Origin: JAJKIP01 sp040509055
Lineage (GTDB): Bacteria > Bacteroidota > Bacteroidia > Chitinophagales > Chitinophagaceae
DNA length: 20,167 nucleotides
Reading direction: 5' to 3'
Assembly: GCA_040509055.1 (NCBI GenBank)
Contig: JBEVLT010000116.1
Location: 1-20,167, forward strand
Part shown: positions 1-8,080 of the stretch, one piece after another
Layout: the number at the start of each line of letters is the position of its first letter
How positions within the stretch are numbered: the first letter of the stretch is position 1
Notes under the pieces: model-generated
The model's database searches: none
What the model was told of the DNA's origin: nothing
Seen by the model: the letters and a program-made list of their open reading frames with translations, nothing else
Program-made: the position numbers and the translations under genes

Positions 1-768
1 ATTATCGCAGGATGAAAAGGTGCCGGTTCCCCTGGCCCTGGCAAACATAGGACCGTAAGTAGGATCTGACCCCAACGGCTGGCCGTTGATCACTGTCGTT
101 GTAAAGGTGGCAGGATCGCTCCAATCGAGCACCACATCCAGCGGGTAACCTACATCCCAGAAATTAGCGATCCGTATCGTGTCCCTGCTGATTCCGTTGC
201 CATTGGTGCCGGGCGTAGGGTCGGAAACTGTAGCCCCGTAAGGCCCCCAGATTTGTGAATTATCGACATAATCCCTCGTGTTAGTGTAATTGCCGGACAT
301 CGTGGCCAACACAACGTCGCAATATTTCTGCATCACCAGGGTGTATGTATTCGCATATATGCTCACCGGCACATCGCCGCCGGTGATCGTGATACGCAGG
401 GTATCCCTGCGGCCGGCGGGATAGCCGGCAAAAATGCCTTTGATCGCCAGGCTGTCCAGGCTCTGCCCTGCCGGGATCACAATAGAGGTAGGCGCCGTAT
501 ACTGTGTACCGGCCACGGCCCCTGTAGAGGAGGAGATAGTGAGCTGGATGGTCCTGTCGGTGTTGGCGACAGCAGTAATGCCGATCGGTATTTTAAATAC
601 CGAAGCCGTCGAATTAGTGACAAAATACTTTCCTGTCAGGTTGCTGGTGCCGAACTTCGAAAAGGCAGGCGGTGTCAGTTTCTCGTCATTCACGCCTTTG
701 ACACAGGCGGCCAGCGCGACCGTAATCAATGCAGCCGCCAGTATGCGTGGTATATTCCGTTTATTCAT
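1..768 (-). CDS. SusCD-associated surface lipoprotein (partial, C-terminus beyond left edge)
   Basis: An open frame runs from ATG at 768 down to base 1 without a stop, giving 256 residues of an incomplete protein. The N-terminus has a basic start, a hydrophobic stretch and a lipobox LAAC with the lipidation cysteine at residue 22, so it should be an outer-membrane lipoprotein, probably surface-exposed like other third genes of susCD operons. The region after the cysteine is rich in beta-strand-like Thr/Val/Ile segments and resembles the Calx-beta/DUF1735-like N-terminal domains found in such proteins; this family assignment is by general appearance only. It starts 28 bases after the susD stop on the same strand and should be the third gene of that operon. 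Likely role: auxiliary glycan or ligand binding at the SusCD complex. No catalytic motif is visible in the part present. Confidence 0.75.
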   Translation of the reverse strand, partial: MNKRNIPRILAAALITVALAACVKGVNDEKLTPPAFSKFGTSNLTGKYFVTNSTASVFKIPIGITAVANTDRTIQLTISSSTGAVAGTQYTAPTSIVIPAGQSLDSLAIKGIFAGYPAGRRDTLRITITGGDVPVSIYANTYTLVMQKYCDVVLATMSGNYTNTRDYVDNSQIWGPYGATVSDPTPGTNGNGISRDTIRIANFWDVGYPLDVVLDWSDPATFTTTVINGQPLGSDPTYGPMFARARGTGTFSSCDN

Positions 769-796
769 TTGATCTGTTTTAAATGATCGTGGGTTG

Positions 797-2287
797 TTAT
801 GGATTTTGATCTGCGATGGTCATCGCGTCATTGGCGTCGATCTCGCTCTGTGGTATTTTCATCAGGAATTTAGGATCCTGGTCAGGCAGCGTGGTCACGT
901 TCGGGTTGAAATTGGTGCCGCCATGGTTGCCGGCGCCTGTCGGGCGGTTGAGGCCCGTTTTCAGCCGCTTGATGTCCAGGAGCGAAAATCCTTCGCCCCA
1001 CAGCTCGATCCGTCGCTGCAGCAGGATCTCGGTGATCAGCGCAGCGCCGGTGAGCCCTGTCGTGGTATAGGCAGGATAACGTGCTTTGACCATGGCTTCC
1101 AGCACCGTCTTCGCGGCTGCTTCCTGCCCTGCACCCTGGCGGGCCAGCGCTTCTGCCTCGATCAGGTACATTTCGCCGGCGCGCATAAACACATAATCTC
1201 CATCGAACGTAGAGGGGTCGGGCACCCTGAACTTATTCTGGTTGTAATCCGGATTGGTGCTGGTACCGGTGCCGGGAGCACGAAATACGGTTTTGCGCAC
1301 GTCGCCGGCCGGTATCTGGTCGTACAGCTGCCTGGTGATCTTCTTCTGCATATTGCCGGCCTGGGCATATCCGTATACCGAAGCGTCGATATGCGACCAG
1401 AAAGAAAAGAGAGTGGTGCTCTGCTCGTTGTTGATCTGCATACCCCAAATCCATTCGGGATTGGAGACAGAGGAAAAGCCGCCCTGGTACTGGGCTGTGC
1501 TCATCAGCGTATAGCCCTGGCGGGCCTTGTTGGCATACGCAGCTGCAGTAGGATAATCCTCCATCTGCAGGGCTACCCGGGCGCGTATACCCTGCGTTGT
1601 ATTCACATTGATATGCGACATATGCTGACGGATCTTGCCGGTCAGCAGCGTTTCGGCCTGCGTCAGGTCGCTGATGATCTGCGTGTATACCTGCTGCACT
1701 GTACCGCGCGGACCGCCCTCGGTAGTCGGCGCCGTATACAGCGGTACGCCTGGCTTGTTCTCATTGCCTTTGTACGTGTGCTGGAAAAAATTAACCAGGT
1801 TGAAATAGCTGTTGGCCCGAACGGCCAGCGCCTGGCCTTTGATATTATCCTTGTCTTCCTGAGGCCCCGCGGCTGCATCGATATTGGCGATGATGTTGTT
1901 GGCGCTGCTGATCAGGAAATAATAGTAGCTCCAGACAAAGTAAGGACGGCCGGTGGCAGTAACAGAGGCCTGTGCTGTATACTGGTACTCGGGAGTGAAC
2001 CAGCCATAGCCATACGTATGGATCGTGACATCGTTGCCCATGAGGTCGGCCGTCATGTCGCATGCCTTCTGGGCAAAATTTGCGTCGATCCCTGCATCCC
2101 CGTAAAGCATCCAGTGCGCCCTGTACACCCCGTTAAGCGCAGTATAGGCGCCCTGCGTGGTAGCAAACACCAGTTCCGTAGGCGCCTGGTCGCTGGGAGC
2201 CGTTTCCAGGTAATCCTTTTTGCACGATACCGTGGCAATCGCCAATAGCAGGTAAAAGCCGTACTGTATTATTTTTTTATTCTTCAT
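797..2287 (-). CDS. susD: SusD/RagB-family outer-membrane lipoprotein
   Basis: 496-residue protein with a lipoprotein signal peptide (lipobox ATVSC, lipidated cysteine at residue 22 followed by KKD), the usual start of SusD proteins. The N-terminal part resembles the SusD-like TPR region (segments around AYTALNGVYRAHWM and AVRANSYFNLVNFFQHTY), and the C-terminal part carries the typical RagB/SusD features such as YLIEAEALARQG and LLQRRIELWGEGFSLLDIKRL. Length is normal for the family. Known role: the surface lid on the SusC transporter that captures oligosaccharides or other ligands. It starts 11 bases after the susC stop and is surely co-transcribed with it. The substrate cannot be read from the sequence. 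The name susD is used for the family, not as proof of starch specificity. Confidence 0.95.
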   Translation of the reverse strand: MKNKKIIQYGFYLLLAIATVSCKKDYLETAPSDQAPTELVFATTQGAYTALNGVYRAHWMLYGDAGIDANFAQKACDMTADLMGNDVTIHTYGYGWFTPEYQYTAQASVTATGRPYFVWSYYYFLISSANNIIANIDAAAGPQEDKDNIKGQALAVRANSYFNLVNFFQHTYKGNENKPGVPLYTAPTTEGGPRGTVQQVYTQIISDLTQAETLLTGKIRQHMSHINVNTTQGIRARVALQMEDYPTAAAYANKARQGYTLMSTAQYQGGFSSVSNPEWIWGMQINNEQSTTLFSFWSHIDASVYGYAQAGNMQKKITRQLYDQIPAGDVRKTVFRAPGTGTSTNPDYNQNKFRVPDPSTFDGDYVFMRAGEMYLIEAEALARQGAGQEAAAKTVLEAMVKARYPAYTTTGLTGAALITEILLQRRIELWGEGFSLLDIKRLKTGLNRPTGAGNHGGTNFNPNVTTLPDQDPKFLMKIPQSEIDANDAMTIADQNP

Positions 2288-2298
2288 GTTGCTTTAGA

Positions 2299-5200
2299 TT
2301 ATAAGTTTACGTTTAACCCTACCGTCACCGTGCGAACAGGCGGATAAGTAAAATCGGAAGTGCCGGTGAAAGCGCGTTGCGGGTCCATGCCTTTTTTGGC
2401 GGTAAACAGCCAGGCATTGTCCACGTTGGCAAATAGCTGCAGGCCCGACAGGTGCAGACGGTTGCGTACCGATGACGGCAGCGTATAGGTCAGTGTCACA
2501 TTTTTAATGTTCAGGTAAGAGCCGTTGAATAAAAACCGCGTGGAGATCGGCTCCTGGTTGGTAATGCTGTTCTGCACTTTAGGAACATTGGTAATATCAC
2601 CGGGCTTTTGCCACCGCTGCAGGATATCCGTATGCCAGGAACTGCCGTAGTCGCCGAAGTGCATCAGGCCGGCATAGTTGCCGTCGTAAAATTTGCCACC
2701 GGCAGAGAAGGTGAGCAGGAACGACAGCTCGAACTCCCTGTAGCGGAACGAATTGGTAATACCTCCCGTAATGTCGGGAATCGCTGAACCTTTGTAATAC
2801 AAGCTGGCCTGTGCACCGTTATTGGTCACGGTGCGTTCTCCGGTCGGTTTGCCGCTGGCATCCAGTACGTCTTTGTAAAACAGGGCCTCACCGGTGGATA
2901 CATCCACGCCTGCATACTCCCGGATCCAGAAATCATAAATGGAACGCCCTTCCATCAGCTTCTTGGTACCGGTAATGATCTCCTCCTGCGGCAGGCGGAG
3001 AACACGGTTTTTGAAATGCGTCAGGTTCAGGTCCACACGCCAGTCGAAATTGGCCGAGCGCACCAAATTATAACCCAACTGCAGTTCGATACCCGTATTG
3101 CGCATAGCACCTATGTTGCGGGTAATGCTCTCATTGCCGGTGGATACGGGCAGCGGCACGTCAAACAGCAGGTTATCTGATTTGCGGTTAAAGAATTCCA
3201 CGGTGCCCTGCAGGCGGTTGTTGAAAAGCGAGAAATCTGCACCGATATTGAGCACACTGTTGGTTTCCCACACCAGGTCCCGGTTGGGCAATCCTGCCGG
3301 CAACGCACCCGGGCTGCTGGCATTGTTATATCCCAGGTAATAAAGGTTCTGGTAAGCATAATAATTGGAAGCCCCGCCGGAAAGGATATCTTCATTGCCC
3401 TGCTCTCCATAGCTCACCTTCAGCTTCAGCTCGTTCAGCCATTTTACGTTTTGCAGGAACGGCTCCTGGGAGATGCGCCAGCCGGCCCCCACAGAATAAA
3501 AGTTGCCCCAGCGGTTTTCTGAAAAGAACCGGGAAGTACCGTCGCGCCGGAAGCTGGCAGACAGCAGGTATTTCTGATCATAATCGTAAGAAAGGCTGGA
3601 CAGGTAGCTTTCGATGCGGTGATTGTCCTGGTAAGAACCTGCATCTTCCGTTTCCACGGCTGTATTCAGCTCTGTAGTGCCCGGGAAGGGAAAGCCGGTG
3701 CGGGTGGCGCTGAGCTGCTCGAACTGCAACCGGTAGTTTTCATGGCCGGCCAGCACACGAAGATTGTGGTTGCCAAACGATTTGGTCCACGACAATATCT
3801 CATTGAGCGTATACGAAGTGCTGCGATTGCTGGTTTTGATAGACCTTCCGCTTACCCCTGCGGCATCGCCTACAAACGGGTTCTGGAAGTACGTATTGTA
3901 TCCGGTACCGTAGTTCAAGCCGAAAGTGGTTTTGAAAGAAAACCCATTCAGGAACAGGATCTCGCCGTAGGTATTGATATTACCATTGAATAACCGGGTG
4001 GGCTGCTCATTGAGCTTCAGTAGGCCGATGAGGTTGCTGCCGCCGGCATAAGGCCGGGTACCCATTTGTTCCGGACGGCCGTAGTCGTAGGCCGGCTGGC
4101 CCGTGGCAGGATCGATCACGAAATTACCGGCCGCATCACGTTCCCAGACCGGGTATATCGGTGCAATCTGGCGGGTGAAATAAAAGGGATTCAGGTTGGC
4201 CGAACCATCTTCGGCATATCCTTCCGACTGGGAAAAAGCACCATCCAGGTTAATGCCGGTCTTGAACCATGATACCGGGTTCACATTCAGGTTGATCCGG
4301 GCGTTATAACGTTTGTAGTAAGACTCGATCACGGTACCTTTTTCATCCAGGTAGCCAAGCGAAATATAATAATCGTTTTTATCTCCGGCACCGGACACAT
4401 TTAAATTGATATTGGTCCGGGGGGCCGTGCGGTATGTTTCGTCATTCCACGAATCTTCCCAGAGCAAGCGGGCATTCGGGTTCAGCTTGCCGGTGACGGG
4501 ATCCACCAGCTGGCTGCCGGGTACATTGTAGGAATTATAACCGAGATGGTTGCCATCGGTCAGCGTTTGCGAGGCTTGCTGTCCTGCCGCGGCAAAAGAA
4601 AGATTGGTAGGACCATATACCAGGGCATTGCGGATACTCTCCCATGCCACTTCATAATAATCCTTCGACCTGATCATGTCGTATTCCGGGATGCCGCGGC
4701 TGACAAAGCCCTGCTTTAGAGAAAGGTTCATCTTCGGCTGGCCTCTTTTACCCGATTTTGTCGTGATCATGATCACGCCATTGGCAGCCCGTGAACCATA
4801 CAGGGCGGCTGCTGCCGCATCTTTCAGCACCGTAACGGACTCGATATCCTCCATGGCAATCGAAGCGATCAGTCCATCATAAGGCACCCCGTTCAGCACG
4901 TACAGCGGGGCGCTGCTTGCATTGACCGAGCCGATACCGCGGATGCGGACATTCGCATTCGATCCCGGCTGGCCTCCGCCATTGGTAGCAATCACGCCGG
5001 GCACCAGCCCTTCCAGCGCTTTGGTCACCGAAGTCACCTGCTGCTTCTCCAGCGTGCGGGCCCCGATCGTAGATTCTGAACCGGTAAACGCCGTTTTCTT
5101 CACGGTGCCATACGGCACCTGCACTACGGCCGCTGCCAGCTCCTGCACCACCTGCACCATTTGTGCATTAATGGTGTTGCTGCTGCCGATACTCACCTGC

Positions 5201-5433
5201 AGCACTTCCATGCCGATGGAAGAGAACACGAGCGTGGCCGCATCGGCCGGTATGGATAATGCATACGTTCCATCTGCTTTGGTGCTGGTGCCCGTGGAAG
5301 AGCCTTTTACCTGCACCGAAACGGCCTGGAGCGGATCGCCCTTCTCGTCTGTTACCCTGCCGGTTACGGTTCGTTGCGCAAATAAAACCGTTACCAGCAG
5401 CGAAAATGTTGTTAACAGTACTGTTTTTTTCAT
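2299..5433 (-). CDS. susC: SusC/RagA-family TonB-dependent outer-membrane transporter
   Basis: 1044 residues. Order of parts: signal peptide (residues 1-20, ending LFAQ), a carboxypeptidase-regulatory-like beta-sandwich (about 22-95, GRVTDEKGDPL), then the plug domain (about 110-230) with the SusC signatures APLYVLNGVPYDG, IESVTVLKDAAAAALYGSRA and ANGVIMITTKSG. The rest forms the predicted 22-strand barrel. No extra N-terminal STN (secretin/TonB N-terminal) signalling domain is seen, so this is not a transducer type that works with a FecI/FecR pair. This fits the absence of those genes and the presence of a divergent two-component pair instead. It is first in a minus-strand operon with susD and a third lipoprotein. 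Function: TonB-driven uptake of a ligand delivered by SusD; ligand unknown. Known family, high certainty. Confidence 0.97.
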   Translation of the reverse strand: MKKTVLLTTFSLLVTVLFAQRTVTGRVTDEKGDPLQAVSVQVKGSSTGTSTKADGTYALSIPADAATLVFSSIGMEVLQVSIGSSNTINAQMVQVVQELAAAVVQVPYGTVKKTAFTGSESTIGARTLEKQQVTSVTKALEGLVPGVIATNGGGQPGSNANVRIRGIGSVNASSAPLYVLNGVPYDGLIASIAMEDIESVTVLKDAAAAALYGSRAANGVIMITTKSGKRGQPKMNLSLKQGFVSRGIPEYDMIRSKDYYEVAWESIRNALVYGPTNLSFAAAGQQASQTLTDGNHLGYNSYNVPGSQLVDPVTGKLNPNARLLWEDSWNDETYRTAPRTNINLNVSGAGDKNDYYISLGYLDEKGTVIESYYKRYNARINLNVNPVSWFKTGINLDGAFSQSEGYAEDGSANLNPFYFTRQIAPIYPVWERDAAGNFVIDPATGQPAYDYGRPEQMGTRPYAGGSNLIGLLKLNEQPTRLFNGNINTYGEILFLNGFSFKTTFGLNYGTGYNTYFQNPFVGDAAGVSGRSIKTSNRSTSYTLNEILSWTKSFGNHNLRVLAGHENYRLQFEQLSATRTGFPFPGTTELNTAVETEDAGSYQDNHRIESYLSSLSYDYDQKYLLSASFRRDGTSRFFSENRWGNFYSVGAGWRISQEPFLQNVKWLNELKLKVSYGEQGNEDILSGGASNYYAYQNLYYLGYNNASSPGALPAGLPNRDLVWETNSVLNIGADFSLFNNRLQGTVEFFNRKSDNLLFDVPLPVSTGNESITRNIGAMRNTGIELQLGYNLVRSANFDWRVDLNLTHFKNRVLRLPQEEIITGTKKLMEGRSIYDFWIREYAGVDVSTGEALFYKDVLDASGKPTGERTVTNNGAQASLYYKGSAIPDITGGITNSFRYREFELSFLLTFSAGGKFYDGNYAGLMHFGDYGSSWHTDILQRWQKPGDITNVPKVQNSITNQEPISTRFLFNGSYLNIKNVTLTYTLPSSVRNRLHLSGLQLFANVDNAWLFTAKKGMDPQRAFTGTSDFTYPPVRTVTVGLNVNL

Positions 5434-5961
5434 TGCCTTTTTAGTTTTGAGAATAGAATGGTTTCAGTCAAGGCAACAATTTCTGCAGAGATGTTTCCTG
5501 CAGCCGGGTGTTTATTGCTGAAGCATGAAGAGTGGACACTGAAGCGGGCATAACCGGCACCCGGGAAAAAACAGGTTACCGCATTTAATTTACCGATGAC
5601 TGATTATTTTATTCCCAACAGCAAAAGGCCGTACAAAATGCAACACCGGATGACCGTCATTTTTTAACAACGCGGGCTCCGATCTTTAAAATGCCGGGGC
5701 AGCAATACGCTGATCAGCAAAATAAACCGCTGAACCATGAATTATACTGTATGAAGCAGCATTATCGGCCAAACAACTATCTGTTTAGATAACGACGAAG
5801 GTTCGGGCCGTTTACCACTTGTACCTGAAATAGTCCAGGTGAAATAATTTATACTTACTTAACAGTTTGTACCGATAGTTTTATACCCCGAAGCTCGTTA
5901 TACACACCACACATGAGAAAGCCAGGAAAAAAAACCGGATTGGAAACCCCTGACCACTGCT
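5434..5961. promoter_or_regulatory. Divergent regulatory gap between susC operon and lytS-like gene
   Basis: This 528-base stretch has no convincing gene and must hold the start signals of both divergent units. Visible structures: an 11-base perfect palindrome ATGACCGTCAT at 5650-5660; a related but non-palindromic copy ACCGATGACTGATTATTTT at 5592-5610 (compare ACCGGATGACCGTCATTTT at 5645-5663); a small inverted repeat TATCT-gttt-AGATA at 5778-5791, flanked by CGGCC (5766-5770) and GGCCG (5806-5810); and a short direct repeat ACAGTTTGT (5862) / ATAGTTTTA (5875) near the kinase gene. LytTR proteins bind short direct repeats, but the 13-base periodicity here is shorter than the roughly 21-base spacing usual for LytTR dimers. 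I found no clean TAnnTTTG element on either strand. Confidence 0.4.
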
Positions 5962-6975
5962 ATGGTAAAGGATCTGTTGCTGAAAATCATTTTTATACCC
6001 TTGCTGGGCATAAGCCTGCCGCTTATCTCGGGCCTTCTCTCGTATGGTGAATATACTTTTATCGAGCTGGCTGGCGCCAATGCTTATTTCATACTCACTT
6101 CGTTTGCCATCTGGAAAGGATGCTTCTGGATCCACACGCGGCTGCGCCCGTTGTACCGGCCTATTGCCGGCTCTTTGTCCAGGATAGCGGCCGTCAGCTT
6201 TGTATCGGCCCTGTATGGCGGCTGCACCGGCGGCCTGGCCGCCCTGATCTGGCTGTCGCTGTCGCGCGAACCCTTTTCGCATACCGGTGTATATATATTC
6301 ATCCTCGGCTGCATCGCTTCCGTTATCATCTTCACACTGGTATATGAAATATTGTTCCTCACCAAAGAAAGAGAGTTCGATACCCGGATCGTAGATCAGC
6401 TGGACAAAGAACGCTCGCTGGCCGAGCTGCAGGCGCTGACCAATGAAATGGACCCTCACTTTATTTTCAACTCGCTCAATACACTGAATCACCTCATCCT
6501 GAGCCAGCCTGAGCAGGCGCATTTATTCAACAACCGGCTGGCACAGGTATATAAATATTTCCTGATCAATAAGAACCGGGAGCTGATCCCGCTGAAGGAA
6601 GAGCTGGAGTTTATCGACAATTATTTTTACCTGCTGCGCATCCGCTACGACGATAAGCTGCAGCTGGCCAAATCGCTGACGGAGAAAAACGGGACGGTGA
6701 TGATACCGCCCTGCTCGCTGCAGATACTGGTGGAGAATGCCATCAAGCACAATGAATTTACCGAGGAGAGGCCGTTGAAGATCCATATCTATATCAACGA
6801 TCACTACCTGAAAGTGAGTAATAATATCAAACCAAAATCTTATCCCGTGAATTCCACCGGTATCGGGCTGAAGAACCTGAGTGCCCGGTACCGGATTCTT
6901 TTTCGCAGGAATATCGCTATCGAAACCAACCGTGAAAATTTCGTCGTCAAACTACCCCTGATCGCATCACCCTAA
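5962..6975 (+). CDS. LytS/YehU-type membrane sensor histidine kinase
   Basis: 337 residues with about four hydrophobic segments in the first 135 residues (about 8-26, 38-56, 74-100, 110-133), a short linker, and then a His_kinase (LytS-type) domain. The phosphoacceptor motif MDPHFIFNSLNTLNHLI puts the histidine at residue 166. The ATP-binding N-box is LQILVENAIKHN (Asn259, His263), and a G-box-like STGIGLKNL lies at 298-306. The family phosphorylates a LytTR regulator, and that gene begins 11 bases downstream, so the two form an operon. It lacks any periplasmic domain of size, so the signal may be sensed within the membrane or through a partner. ATG 5962 is the first Met codon after the in-frame stop at 5914-5916. 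It is divergent from susC, which suggests it controls the uptake operon; that link is inference. Confidence 0.93.
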   Translation: MVKDLLLKIIFIPLLGISLPLISGLLSYGEYTFIELAGANAYFILTSFAIWKGCFWIHTRLRPLYRPIAGSLSRIAAVSFVSALYGGCTGGLAALIWLSLSREPFSHTGVYIFILGCIASVIIFTLVYEILFLTKEREFDTRIVDQLDKERSLAELQALTNEMDPHFIFNSLNTLNHLILSQPEQAHLFNNRLAQVYKYFLINKNRELIPLKEELEFIDNYFYLLRIRYDDKLQLAKSLTEKNGTVMIPPCSLQILVENAIKHNEFTEERPLKIHIYINDHYLKVSNNIKPKSYPVNSTGIGLKNLSARYRILFRRNIAIETNRENFVVKLPLIASP

Positions 6976-6986
6976 AAACTATCGCC

Positions 6987-7745
6987 ATGCTAAACGCCGT
7001 AATCATCGAAGACGAAAGACCTGCCATGGAAAGCCTGATCACGACCCTTACCTCCATCACCGACGATGTACAGGTGGCCGCGCGCCTGGGCAGTGTAAAG
7101 GAAAGCATCGCCTACCTGTCGCAACCCGGCGACGTGGACATTATTTTCAGCGACGTACAGCTGAGCGACGGGCTTTCGTTTGAAATATTCAGCAAAGGAC
7201 TTATCCGCATCCCCGTCATTTTCATTACCGGCTACGACGAGTTTATGCTCAATGCCTTTGAATACAATGGCATCGACTACCTGCTGAAACCCGTGGACAA
7301 AGACAGCCTGAAAAAAGCACTGGTGAAATACAAAATGCTGGAGAAACATTTTTCCCACCACAACCCGATGGACAACCTGCTGCAATATATCGGCAACCAC
7401 AGGAAGAAGCGGATGATCGTAAAAAAGGGACTGGAGAATATCTCGCTCCGGCTCGACGACGTAGCACTGCTCTACACCGAAAACAAGATCGTATATGTAC
7501 TGGACCGCTGGGGCAAAAAATACCTGGCAGATAAGAACCTCGCCGAACTGGAAACCGAGCTGGATGAAAATTCATTTTTCAGGGCCAACCGCCAGTACAT
7601 CGTCAACATCAATTTTATCCGGGGCTTCAAACCCTATGAGAAAGTAAAGCTGATCCTCGACCTCACCCTGCCGGAGATCAACCACTGCATCATCATCAGC
7701 CAGGAAATGGCGCCGCAGTTCAGGGAATGGATGCATAATGCCTGA
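6987..7745 (+). CDS. LytTR-family response regulator
   Basis: 252 residues. The receiver domain (1 to about 120) has the acidic pair Glu8/Asp9, phosphoacceptor Asp56 in IIFSDVQLSDG, the switch Thr81 in VIFITGYDEF and Lys101 in DYLLKPVD. The C-terminal LytTR DNA-binding domain (about 142-245) shows the family pattern around LRLDDVALLYTENKIVYV and FFRANRQYIVNINFI. Length is typical for the Bacteroidota LytR/AlgR type. It is the cognate partner of the upstream kinase (11-base spacing). It should bind DNA as a dimer at direct repeats near regulated promoters; the divergent susC promoter region is the closest candidate target. No transcription terminator with a T-run is visible after it. Confidence 0.95.
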   Translation: MLNAVIIEDERPAMESLITTLTSITDDVQVAARLGSVKESIAYLSQPGDVDIIFSDVQLSDGLSFEIFSKGLIRIPVIFITGYDEFMLNAFEYNGIDYLLKPVDKDSLKKALVKYKMLEKHFSHHNPMDNLLQYIGNHRKKRMIVKKGLENISLRLDDVALLYTENKIVYVLDRWGKKYLADKNLAELETELDENSFFRANRQYIVNINFIRGFKPYEKVKLILDLTLPEINHCIIISQEMAPQFREWMHNA

Positions 7746-8080
7746 ATGTTTGAGGTTGGGTGAACTATTATTGTACGTTGTTCACTGGTATGAACGCGGT
7801 CTGTATCCGGTTTGAGGTTTGAGGTTAGTGAGCTATAATTTGAATAATATTACTGGAATGGAAGAGGGTTACAATTGGCTGGAGGTTGATGTTGGGCGAA
7901 CTATTATTGTACTATTCTTCCTGGAATTGAAGAGTCGCCATAGACGGTTCAGGGTTTGAACCTGACTAACAACACCATCACCTAAGACAACCCGCTATCA
8001 TCGCGAGGCACTAACACCGAACCTCAAACATCAAACTTAAGGATGCTTCCAACCACAGGACACCAAACATCGAACATTAC
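7746..8080. repeat. Gene-free block of degenerate repeats between convergent genes
   Basis: The 335 bases between the response regulator and the LuxE-like gene hold no gene. Three imperfect units of about 65 bases follow each other, starting near 7748, 7810 and 7877, with shared elements GAGGTT and ACTGGAATGGAAGAG-like tails. The first and third share a segment at 7756-7776 and 7892-7912 identical at 20 of 21 positions. The segment GTTTGAGGTTTGAGGTT (7810-7826) is matched in inverted orientation by AACCTCAAACATCAAAC (8020-8036), 16 of 17 positions. Similar GTTTGAGG-rich stretches are, to my recollection, common in intergenic DNA of this bacterial group. The block may end transcription from both sides or be decayed interspersed repeats; neither is shown. 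Confidence 0.7.

Noticed and set aside
794..2248. 484-codon plus-strand open frame antisense to susD
   Set aside because: It lies wholly over a clear SusD gene, has no recognisable motif and a composition rich in Arg/Gly/His/Val typical of reading the complement of GC-rich coding DNA.
5862..5883. ACAGTTTGT / ATAGTTTTA as a canonical LytTR binding site
   Set aside because: Start-to-start distance is 13 bases instead of about 21, so it does not fit the usual dimer spacing; kept only as a weak note.
5913..6047. Short plus-strand frame starting MRKPGKKTGLETPDHC before the kinase gene
   Set aside because: About 44 codons, overlaps the kinase in another frame, no motif. Not a believable leader peptide.
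5881..6522. 213-codon minus-strand open frame over the kinase gene start
   Set aside because: Overlaps the LytS-like kinase; sequence is Gln/Arg-rich without motifs. The kinase frame has all catalytic motifs.
7746..8080. CRISPR-like array
   Set aside because: Repeats are degenerate, of uneven spacing and without unique spacers of constant size; no cas genes nearby.
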